Source of the DNA: Pseudomonadota bacterium
GTDB taxonomy: Bacteria > Pseudomonadota > Gammaproteobacteria > Burkholderiales > Burkholderiaceae_C
DNA: 12,092 bases
Direction: 5' to 3'
Assembly (NCBI GenBank): GCA_023396625.1
Contig: JAEWVY010000178.1
Span: forward strand, 1-12,092
Made by a program: the position numbers and the translations under genes. Under the pieces are notes generated by a model. It worked only from the letters and a program-made list of their open reading frames with translations. It did no database searches and was not told where the DNA came from. Shown in pieces: positions 1 through 5,769 of this stretch. The first letter of the stretch is position 1; each line of letters begins with the position of its first letter.

Positions 1-123
1 GTGTTCGACGCCGAGGCGGGCATTGCGCTGGACAAGACCTTCGTGAAGGTGGTGGCCTGGTACGACAACGAGTGGGGCTATTCCAACAAGTGCCTGGAGA
101 TGGCGCGCGTGGTGGCCAAGTAA
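1..123 (+). CDS. gap: Glyceraldehyde-3-phosphate dehydrogenase, C-terminal end (partial)
   Basis: Only the last 40 codons are present; the gene enters from the left edge and ends at TAA 121-123. The protein interconverts glyceraldehyde-3-phosphate and 1,3-bisphosphoglycerate in cytoplasmic glycolysis or gluconeogenesis. The visible peptide contains VKVVAWYDNEWGYSNK, the family's diagnostic C-terminal block: the WYDNEWGYS segment contributes to the NAD site and is nearly invariant in bacterial GAPDH. The chain then ends in a short helix (CLEMARVVAK), as expected for a complete C-terminus. A strong terminator follows within 25 bp, so this is the last gene of its transcript. The identification is very secure; the exact paralogue (GapA-like or other) cannot be decided from this fragment. 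Confidence 0.96.
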   Translation: MFDAEAGIALDKTFVKVVAWYDNEWGYSNKCLEMARVVAK

Positions 124-144
124 GCGCCTTTCGCTTTCAGCGAC

Positions 145-171
145 AACGCGCCCCCTGGGCGCGTTTTTTTT
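145..171 (+). terminator. Intrinsic terminator of gap
   Basis: A perfect 9-bp stem (AACGCGCCC at 145-153 pairing with GGGCGCGTT at 157-165) closes a 3-nt loop and runs into eight T residues (164-171). It lies 22 bp after the gap stop codon. On the opposite strand no T-run follows the hairpin, so it should not efficiently terminate the convergent beta-propeller gene that ends at 193. Confidence 0.93.
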
Positions 172-192
172 GGATGCCGTCCTCCGCGCGGC

Positions 193-1371
193 TTATTTCC
201 GCAAGGCGGTCTTCCAGTCGCGGAACACGTCCAGGTCGACGCCATCGGGATAGTTCAGCAGGCCGGGCGTGTGGCCCTTGCGGCCCTTTTCGCCGTATTG
301 CCAGATGATGGCCTTGGTCTTGCGGTCGACCACGATCACGCGGTCGTTCAGGTCATCGACGATCAGCACGTCCCCCGTGTCGGGCAGTTCGCGCGCGATC
401 GACGGGTGATCCAGCGCGCCCTCGCCGTCCTTCACGAAATAGTCCCAGGCCACCTTGCGGGTGGCGGGGTCGAAGATCGTCACCCGCCCGGGCTTGGAGA
501 AGTCCGCCACGATCACCTGCCTGCCGTCCACCGTGGGGAAGGCGTCCGACGGGTAGCGCATGTTCGGTGCCTTCACGCTCCACAGCACCTTCCCCTCGCG
601 CGTGATGCGCGAGATCCATGCGTCGGTGATCTCGGAGACGAGAATGTCGCCATTTTCCAGCGGCGTGGCCCCGTTGGGCCAGGCCAGCAGCCGGGGCGGA
701 TCGTGGCGGCACTGGCCCTCCCGGCCCCACTGGGTGTCGATCTTGTTCGTCTTGGGGTCGATGATCAGCACCCGGCAGTTGCGGATGTCGGCGGTCAGGA
801 ACTTGCCGTCTTCCAGCAGGTGCGCGTCATCCGGGTAGTTGAGCAGCCCCTCGCCCTTGCCCCGCGTGTCGGGCACGCCCCAGGTCCAGACCACGGCGCG
901 CGTTTCATAGTCGACGATATGGAGGTCGTAGTTGTCCTCTTCGCTGACGGCCAGTCGCTTGCCGTCCGACGAGAAATTCACGTCTTCGTTGCCACGGTAG
1001 AGCTTCAGGCTGGGCGAAGGCAGTTCCCACACAATGCGCTTGTCCGGCGCCACCTCGATCAGGCGGTTGTTGCGCCGGTCGGCAATCACGATCGGGTAAG
1101 GCAGCGGCTTGCCCCAGGACGCGACCGGCGCCTTGCGGCTGCCGGTCACAGGCGGGATCGGCGGCAGCACGGCGCCGCTGGAGACGATGCCCGCCCCCCT
1201 CATCTCGGGCGTGACTTTCACCTCGACGCCCGCCTTCGTCGGCGGGGGCGCCGCGCCAGGCCCGGCCGGAGAAGCGAAAACAGGGGTGGCCAAAGGCCAG
1301 GCCAGGGCCAGCAGGACCACGGCGCGAAGGCCTCCGGACAGGCCGGAGGGGCGGATCAACACACGACACAT
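193..1371 (-). CDS. Exported beta-propeller protein (NHL / arylsulfotransferase-like repeats)
   Basis: Encodes 392 residues. The start at 1371 is chosen because AGGGAG lies about 10 nt upstream and the first residues form a signal peptide: Arg-containing n-region, hydrophobic stretch about residues 16-30, likely cleavage after VFA (33). The frame stays open up to 2166, but that extension is the shadow of the upstream gene. A Pro/Gly/Ala-rich linker (about 34-90) leads into about six repeats of 35-40 residues, near 94-117, 131-164, 179-216, 231-266, 273-311 and 322-360. Each follows a pattern of a Tyr/Trp-Pro-(Asp/Asn) turn, 'DG..L..D', 'R/D-V-x-I-x-D', then 'I/V-x-W'. The motif LLNYPD occurs near 177 and again near 371, as expected for a propeller closed by its terminal strands. 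This looks like NHL, PQQ-like or ASST-like six-bladed propellers, probably periplasmic. No catalytic residues could be assigned, so it may be a binding or scaffolding protein. It follows the carbonic-anhydrase-like gene after 134 bp. Confidence 0.85.
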   Translation of the reverse strand: MCRVLIRPSGLSGGLRAVVLLALAWPLATPVFASPAGPGAAPPPTKAGVEVKVTPEMRGAGIVSSGAVLPPIPPVTGSRKAPVASWGKPLPYPIVIADRRNNRLIEVAPDKRIVWELPSPSLKLYRGNEDVNFSSDGKRLAVSEEDNYDLHIVDYETRAVVWTWGVPDTRGKGEGLLNYPDDAHLLEDGKFLTADIRNCRVLIIDPKTNKIDTQWGREGQCRHDPPRLLAWPNGATPLENGDILVSEITDAWISRITREGKVLWSVKAPNMRYPSDAFPTVDGRQVIVADFSKPGRVTIFDPATRKVAWDYFVKDGEGALDHPSIARELPDTGDVLIVDDLNDRVIVVDRKTKAIIWQYGEKGRKGHTPGLLNYPDGVDLDVFRDWKTALRK

Positions 1372-1488
1372 GACACACGTTCTCCCTGCCATGGAACCGT
1401 CCACGGCGCGGGCGGATTGTTCCAGACGGAGCGCGGCGAGCCCTTGACCTGCGACAAGTTTCAGGTCGACGCCCCCGAATCGATCTGG

Positions 1489-1502
1489 CCTGGCCGGCCA
1501 GG
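1489..1502. repeat. 14-bp perfect palindrome downstream of the carbonic-anhydrase-like gene
   Basis: CCTGGCCGGCCAGG is self-complementary and starts four bases beyond the stop codon of the minus-strand gene. It could fold as a small hairpin at the 3' end of that transcript, but no T-run follows, so it is not a classical terminator. The rest of the 134-bp gap (1372-1505) contains one further weak inverted repeat (GACCTG 1446-1451 / CAGGTC 1462-1467) and the ribosome binding site of the next gene. I see no convincing promoter there. Confidence 0.45.
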
Positions 1503-1505
1503 AGG

Positions 1506-2198
1506 TCAGTCGCTCTCTCGCACCACGCGCCCGTTGAGCGGCTGCACCGCGCGGGCGTTGTCGGCGAAACGCTGGCGGTATTGCGCCAGCTGTGCGGGCG
1601 ACAGACTCGCCGGCTGCTTCAGCACGATCCACTCCACCCCCTCGGTGCAGGGCGGGGCCGTTTCGGAGCCGGTGTAGCGGTAGTAGCCGCGCTGCGCGGG
1701 CAGCAACGCGCTGGCGTCCACGGTAACGCCGGGCACGTCCTGATCGCCGCGGCCCCGCGCGGGGATGCGCGGCAGCAGGTCGGCCAGCAGAGGGTGCGCC
1801 ACCGGCCCGGTCCGCCACAACACCACCACCACGAGCAATTGCCCCGACGGCCCCTTGTGCAGCAGGTGGGCGGCCATCGGGAAGGCTTCGCCGGCCAGCT
1901 TGTCGCCCGCCGGGGTGTGGAAATGGAACTGCCGCAGGGTGTACGACGTCTGCCCGATGCGCAGCGTGCTGCCCGGGCCGAAGCGCACGCGCACCGTGTG
2001 GCCGTCGTCGGCCAGCCGCAGCGGCGCGGCGTGGTAGTCGAACATGAGCGCGGGCAGGGCCTGGCGGCTGGTCACGCCGATATCCACCGGCGACTGGCGC
2101 CGTCCCTGGGCGCAGCGGTCCGCGCCCGTGGCCAGGGGGGTGAACTGCGCCAGGACCAGGGCCCACCCCAGCGCCGCACCGCGCCCGTGCATGCCCAT
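1506..2198 (-). CDS. Alpha-carbonic-anhydrase-like exported protein, atypical active site
   Basis: Encodes 230 residues with a likely signal peptide (cleavage near residue 26, after ATGA). Alpha-class landmarks are the QSPVDI block (35-40), FHFHTP (91-96, zinc ligands His92 and His94), His111 in AAHLLHK (third ligand), His67 at the proton-shuttle position (DDGH), and TAPPCTEGVEW (180-190, Thr180 matching human CA II Thr199). Cys29 and Cys184 fit the disulfide of bacterial members. The usual reaction is CO2 hydration in the periplasm. Two oddities stand out. The position matching Glu106 (usual SEH after FHFHTP) is Gly98, and that matching Glu117 (usual PMEMH) is Ala109. The Trp/Tyr-rich N-terminal segment before QSP is also missing. 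Activity is therefore uncertain. The start at 2198 shares its A with the topB TGA stop (TGATG), implying translational coupling; Met at 2192 is an alternative. Confidence 0.88.
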   Translation of the reverse strand: MGMHGRGAALGWALVLAQFTPLATGADRCAQGRRQSPVDIGVTSRQALPALMFDYHAAPLRLADDGHTVRVRFGPGSTLRIGQTSYTLRQFHFHTPAGDKLAGEAFPMAAHLLHKGPSGQLLVVVVLWRTGPVAHPLLADLLPRIPARGRGDQDVPGVTVDASALLPAQRGYYRYTGSETAPPCTEGVEWIVLKQPASLSPAQLAQYRQRFADNARAVQPLNGRVVRESD

Positions 2199-5173
2199 CA
2201 AGCCTCTGGGCTCAAATGCTTGCCCACCAGGCCCGCCAGCTCGAACATCGTGACCTGCGGCTTGCCGAACACCGCGAGCAGCTTCGCATCGGCGTTGATG
2301 GCTCGCTTGTTGGCCGTGTCCTGCAGGCCCTGGGCCTTGATGTAGTCCCACAGTTTCTTGATGACCTCGGTGCGCGCCACGGCCTCGGGTCCGATCACCG
2401 CGGCCAGCGCCTGGCTGGGTCGCAGGCCGGCGGCGCGTTGGCGCGGGGCGGCGGGCGCCTTCTTGGCGGCGACCTTCTTGGCCGCGGCCTTGACCGGTTT
2501 TTTTACAGCTTTTTTGCCATTTCCCAGCACCACCTGGTCTTTGTTCGCTACTGACTTTGTAGCTGCCGTCTTGCGCGGCGGGAATTTGCTGGGTGCAAAC
2601 TCGAAATTGACCTTGCCGGCGTCCTTGTCCCAGACCAGGAAGGCCTTGAAGGCGCGGCGCGTGCGCATGGAGATGAACTTGTCGAGCAGGTCGGTCTTGC
2701 CCGTGGTCAGCAGCTTGTGCATCTGCTCGCGCGCCACCGGCTGCTGCAGGATGATCTTGCCGCTCTTGAAATCGCAGCTCGGCGTGGGCTGCGCCAGCGT
2801 GGGCACGGATTTTTCGCACACGTAGCTGTTGCCGTGTTCGTGCACGGCGCCACCGCACTTGGGACACGTGCCCAGCGGTTCGCTCGCCCCGAAATCCACG
2901 AGTTCCCCGGTCTCGGCCGCGTCCTTGTCGTCACCGAAATCGAATTCGAGTTTCCAGTTCTTATCGTCATCGCTGTATTTCAGGACGATCTCGGCCGTGA
3001 ATGGCCAGCCCGCCTTGGAGCGGAAGCCGTCGAGCGGGCCGATGCGCTTGTCCGCCAGCAGCTGCTCGGCCTCGGCGGCCTCGAAGGTGCGCCCCGCGGG
3101 CGACTTGCCGAACGAGAAGCCGCAGCCCTCGGACGCCGCCTCCTTGCCGGTGCAGCTGTAGCGGCGATAGTTTTCCTTCACCACGCCACCACAGTTCGGG
3201 CAGGGGGTGGCCAGTGTCGCGTAGTCGCCCGGCACCGTGTCGCGGTCGTACTCCTTGGCCTTGCGGACGATGCGCTCGGTCATCTCCGCGATCTGGCGCA
3301 TGAACGCGTCGCGGCTGAGTCCGCCGTGCTCCATCTGCGCCAGCTTGTATTCCCATTCGCCCGTGAGTTCGGGCCGCGAAAGCTCCTCCACGCCCAGGCC
3401 CCGCAGCAGCGTCATGAGCTGGAAGGCCTTGGCCGCCGGAATCAGTTCGCGGCCTTCGCGCAGCATGTATTTCTCGCTGATCAGGCCTTCGATGATGGCC
3501 GCACGCGTGGCCGGCGTGCCCAGGCCTTTCTCCTGCATGGCCTCGCGCAGTTCGTCGTCGTCGACCAGCTTGCCCGCGCCTTCCATCGCGCCCAGCAGCG
3601 TCGCTTCGCTGTAGCGGGCCGGCGGCCGGGTTTTCAGGCCCCGGCTCTCCACCGTGTCGGCACGAACCCGTTCACCGGGCTTGACCGGGACCAGGTTCTG
3701 GCCTTTGTCACCGTCCTTCGCGTCGGCCACCTCGGCGGCGGCCTCCTTGCCGTAGATCGCCAGCCAGCCCGGCTTCACGAGCACCTTGCCCTCGGTCTTG
3801 AAGTGGTGGCTGGCGGCGGCCGCGTCGGGCGAAGCGACAGCAGACGCCGGAGGCACGGTCGTGATGCGCGTGGTCACGAGGTACTCGGCGCTGGGGAAGA
3901 ACACCGCCATGAAACGGCGCACCACGAGGTCGTAGAGCTTCTGTTCGGCGTCGCTCAGGCCGCCCGGGGGCTGCAGCGTGGGAATGATGGCGAAGTGGTC
4001 GCTGACCTTGCTGTTGTCGAAGATGCGTTTGCTGGGCTTGACATAGCCGTGGTCCAGCGCCGCGCGCGCGTGGGGCGCCAGGTGGCGCATGCCACTGTCG
4101 GCGAGCATGCCGAAGGTCTGTTTCACCACGGGCAGGTAGTCCTCGGGCAGGTGGCGCGAGTCGGTCCGGGGATAGGTGAGCGCCTTGTGGCGCTCGTAGA
4201 GCGATTGCGCGAGGGCCAGCGTGGTCTTGGCGGAAAACCCGAACTTGCCGTTGGCCTCGCGCTGCAGGCTGGTCAGGTCGAACAGGCCCGGCGAGGCCTG
4301 CGTGGTGGGGCGGCTTTCCTCCGTCACACTGGCGGCCTTGCCACGCACCGCGTCGGCGATCGCCCGCGCCTCGCGTTCGCTCCAGACCCGGTCGGCTTTC
4401 TTCTCGCCATCCTCCGGGTCTTTCTTCCACTGCGGGTCGAACCATTTGGCGGCGTATTCACCCGCCTCGGCCAGGAAACTGGCGTGGATCTCCCAGTAGT
4501 CACGGCTGACGAACCGGCGGATCTGTTCCTCGCGCTCGACCACCACCGCCAGCGTGGGCGTCTGCACCCGGCCCACCGTGGTGAGGAAGAAGCCGCCATC
4601 ACGCGAGTTGAAGGCGGTCATCGCCCGAGTGCCGTTGATGCCGACCAGCCAGTCGGCCTCGGAGCGGCTGCGCGCCGCGTCCGCCAGGCCCCGCATCTGC
4701 TGCTCGGTGCGCAGGCTGTCGAAGCCGTCACGGATGGCCTGCGGCGTCATGCTTTGCAGCCACAGACGCGCCACCGGCTTGCCCAGTGGCTTGGCCCCGC
4801 CGGCGTATTGTTCGATCAGGCGGAAGATCAATTCGCCCTCGCGCCCCGCGTCGCAGGCGTTGACGATCTGCGTCACGTCCTTGCGCTTGGCCTGCCGAAC
4901 GATGGCGTTGAGCCGGGTCCGGGTCTTGTCGACGGGCTTGAGCTCGAAATACGGCGGGATCACCGGCAGATGGGCAAAACTCCACTTGCCGCGCTTGACG
5001 TCGAACTGCTCGGGCGCCTGGATCTCCAGCAGGTGGCCCACGGCGCTCGTGACCACGTAGCGGTCGTTCTCGAAATACTCGTCGTGCTTCTCGAACTTCC
5101 CCGCCACGGGCGTCAGCGCCCGCACGATGTCCTGCGCGACCGATGGCTTTTCTGCAATGACCAGGGTTTTCAT
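2198..5173 (-). CDS. topB: DNA topoisomerase III with C-terminal SWIB domain
   Basis: Encodes 991 residues, much longer than the roughly 650 of E. coli TopB. It is a type IA topoisomerase that passes single strands to relax or decatenate DNA. The order is: Toprim domain (1-150; Glu8 in AEKPS; acidic DAGREGE at 108-114), the GRVQTPTL block (201-208), and catalytic Tyr334 in LTYPRTDSR. The C-terminal body includes LGTPATRA (about 551-558). Two zinc ribbons follow: Cys658/661/674/684 and Cys770/773/786/800. Then comes a Lys/Ala-rich linker (about 886-912, with repeated AAKK) and a SWIB/MDM2-like domain (about 915-990, containing EVIKKLWDYIKAQGLQD). The ATG at 5173 is forced by the Toprim N-terminus, but no Shine-Dalgarno motif precedes it. 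Similar fusions are known in betaproteobacteria, and Chlamydia carries SWIB on TopA. The linker contains A6 and A7 runs, and the downstream gene overlaps by one base. The gene diverges from the SET-domain gene. Confidence 0.96.
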   Translation of the reverse strand: MKTLVIAEKPSVAQDIVRALTPVAGKFEKHDEYFENDRYVVTSAVGHLLEIQAPEQFDVKRGKWSFAHLPVIPPYFELKPVDKTRTRLNAIVRQAKRKDVTQIVNACDAGREGELIFRLIEQYAGGAKPLGKPVARLWLQSMTPQAIRDGFDSLRTEQQMRGLADAARSRSEADWLVGINGTRAMTAFNSRDGGFFLTTVGRVQTPTLAVVVEREEQIRRFVSRDYWEIHASFLAEAGEYAAKWFDPQWKKDPEDGEKKADRVWSEREARAIADAVRGKAASVTEESRPTTQASPGLFDLTSLQREANGKFGFSAKTTLALAQSLYERHKALTYPRTDSRHLPEDYLPVVKQTFGMLADSGMRHLAPHARAALDHGYVKPSKRIFDNSKVSDHFAIIPTLQPPGGLSDAEQKLYDLVVRRFMAVFFPSAEYLVTTRITTVPPASAVASPDAAAASHHFKTEGKVLVKPGWLAIYGKEAAAEVADAKDGDKGQNLVPVKPGERVRADTVESRGLKTRPPARYSEATLLGAMEGAGKLVDDDELREAMQEKGLGTPATRAAIIEGLISEKYMLREGRELIPAAKAFQLMTLLRGLGVEELSRPELTGEWEYKLAQMEHGGLSRDAFMRQIAEMTERIVRKAKEYDRDTVPGDYATLATPCPNCGGVVKENYRRYSCTGKEAASEGCGFSFGKSPAGRTFEAAEAEQLLADKRIGPLDGFRSKAGWPFTAEIVLKYSDDDKNWKLEFDFGDDKDAAETGELVDFGASEPLGTCPKCGGAVHEHGNSYVCEKSVPTLAQPTPSCDFKSGKIILQQPVAREQMHKLLTTGKTDLLDKFISMRTRRAFKAFLVWDKDAGKVNFEFAPSKFPPRKTAATKSVANKDQVVLGNGKKAVKKPVKAAAKKVAAKKAPAAPRQRAAGLRPSQALAAVIGPEAVARTEVIKKLWDYIKAQGLQDTANKRAINADAKLLAVFGKPQVTMFELAGLVGKHLSPEA
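2498..2504 (-). other. A7 tract in -1 slippage phase inside topB
   Basis: On the coding strand codons 890-892 of topB read GTA AAA AAA, so the A7 run is a textbook X XXY YYZ heptamer for -1 slippage. After a -1 shift the frame has no stop until 1506, so it runs into the carbonic-anhydrase-like frame. A second run, A6 (2510-2515), lies just upstream but is not in the full heptamer phase. Long alternative open frames are common in GC-rich genes, so function is unproven; the site is recorded because position and phase are exact. Confidence 0.35.
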
Positions 5174-5192
5174 CTAATTACAATCCGGTTGC

Positions 5193-5206
5193 CTTGCGCG
5201 CGCAAG
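5193..5206. repeat. Perfect 14-bp palindrome in the topB/SET divergent region
   Basis: CTTGCGCGCGCAAG is fully self-complementary. It lies 19 bp upstream of the topB ATG and is one of two such palindromes in the 95-bp intergenic region (5174-5268). It could be an operator for a dimeric regulator or part of a transcript leader hairpin. No known regulator site is recognised. Confidence 0.5.
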
Positions 5207-5218
5207 CGCGCACCCACA

Positions 5219-5232
5219 CGCGGGCGCCCGCG
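5219..5232. repeat. Second perfect 14-bp palindrome in the topB/SET divergent region
   Basis: CGCGGGCGCCCGCG is fully self-complementary. Its centre is 26 bp from that of the palindrome at 5193-5206. Being all G and C, it is more likely to arise by chance in this genome than a mixed-base palindrome. The rest of the intergenic region turns AT-richer near 5238-5262, just before the SET-domain start, which would suit a promoter, but no clear -35/-10 pair was found. Confidence 0.45.
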
Positions 5233-5268
5233 CGCCCATACGGATTCACCATACCAAATTTTCCGGCC

Positions 5269-5751
5269 GTGCCCCAACTCCCCGCCGCTTCACCACGTCG
5301 CAGAATCCAGACCCGCCGTTCCGGCGTGCACGGCAAAGGCGTATTCGCGCTGTGCGACATCGCGGCGGGTGAGACCCTCATCGAGTACGTCGGCGAAATC
5401 ATCACCTGGGAGGAAGCGCAGGCCCGCCATCCCCACGACCCGTCGGATCCGAACCACACGTTCTACTTTCACATCGATGCCCAGCGCGTGATTGACGCGC
5501 TGCATGGCGGCAACAGCTCCCGCTGGATCAACCACAGCTGCGACCCCAACTGCGAAGCCGACGAGCAGGCCGGCCGCATCTTCATCAAGGCGCTGCGCGA
5601 CATCCGGGCCGGCGAGGAACTGAGCTACGACTATGGCCTGATCGTCGATGAGCGTCTGACCCCGAGCCTGAAAGCCCAGTACCCCTGTTGGTGCGGCAGC
5701 CCCCAGTGCCGCGGCACCCTGCTCGCGCCCCGGCGGCGTGGGCGTCGCTGA
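5269..5751 (+). CDS. SET-domain protein-lysine methyltransferase
   Basis: Encodes 160 residues if started at GTG 5269; a TTG at 5194 would add 25 residues of Arg/Pro-rich sequence without similarity to the domain. Neither start has a good Shine-Dalgarno motif. SET proteins transfer a methyl group from S-adenosylmethionine to protein lysines. The domain fills almost the whole chain: SGVHGKGVFA (18-27, SAM-binding start of SET), EYVGEII (39-45), RWINHSCDPNCEA (85-97, the RxxNHSCxPN motif), and GEELSYDYG (115-123, catalytic Tyr region). It closes with a post-SET CWCGSPQCRG (140-149), whose cysteines with Cys91 should bind zinc. All hallmark residues are intact, so an active enzyme is expected. 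The tail ends in RRRGRR. It is the first gene of a plus-strand run, 18 bp before birA, and diverges from topB. The substrate is unknown. Confidence 0.9.
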   Translation: MPQLPAASPRRRIQTRRSGVHGKGVFALCDIAAGETLIEYVGEIITWEEAQARHPHDPSDPNHTFYFHIDAQRVIDALHGGNSSRWINHSCDPNCEADEQAGRIFIKALRDIRAGEELSYDYGLIVDERLTPSLKAQYPCWCGSPQCRGTLLAPRRRGRR

Positions 5752-5769
5752 AAAGAGCCGCGCGCGACC

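Noticed and set aside
1400..1470. Sigma-E-like -35 (GAAACTT) upstream of the propeller gene
   Set aside because: The nearest GTCT-like -10 is about 28 bp away, far outside the permitted spacing.
1489..1502. Palindrome CCTGGCCGGCCAGG as an intrinsic terminator
   Set aside because: No T-run follows on either strand, so it is kept only as a palindrome.
1372..2166. Upstream extension of the propeller frame to 2166 (657-residue reading)
   Set aside because: The extra 265 residues are Arg/Pro/Gly-rich shadow of the carbonic-anhydrase-like gene. A good ribosome binding site and signal peptide place the start at 1371.
5177..5205. Possible topB promoter: TTGCGC, 17 bp, TGTAAT on the minus strand
   Set aside because: The -10 would end only four bases before the ATG, putting the start site inside the coding sequence, and the Toprim N-terminus does not permit a later start codon.
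2717..5491. Very long plus-strand open frame (924 residues) opposite topB
   Set aside because: It has His/Leu/Arg-rich low-information composition with no recognisable motif, and it mirrors topB, whose motifs are intact along the whole length. It is a GC-skew artefact.
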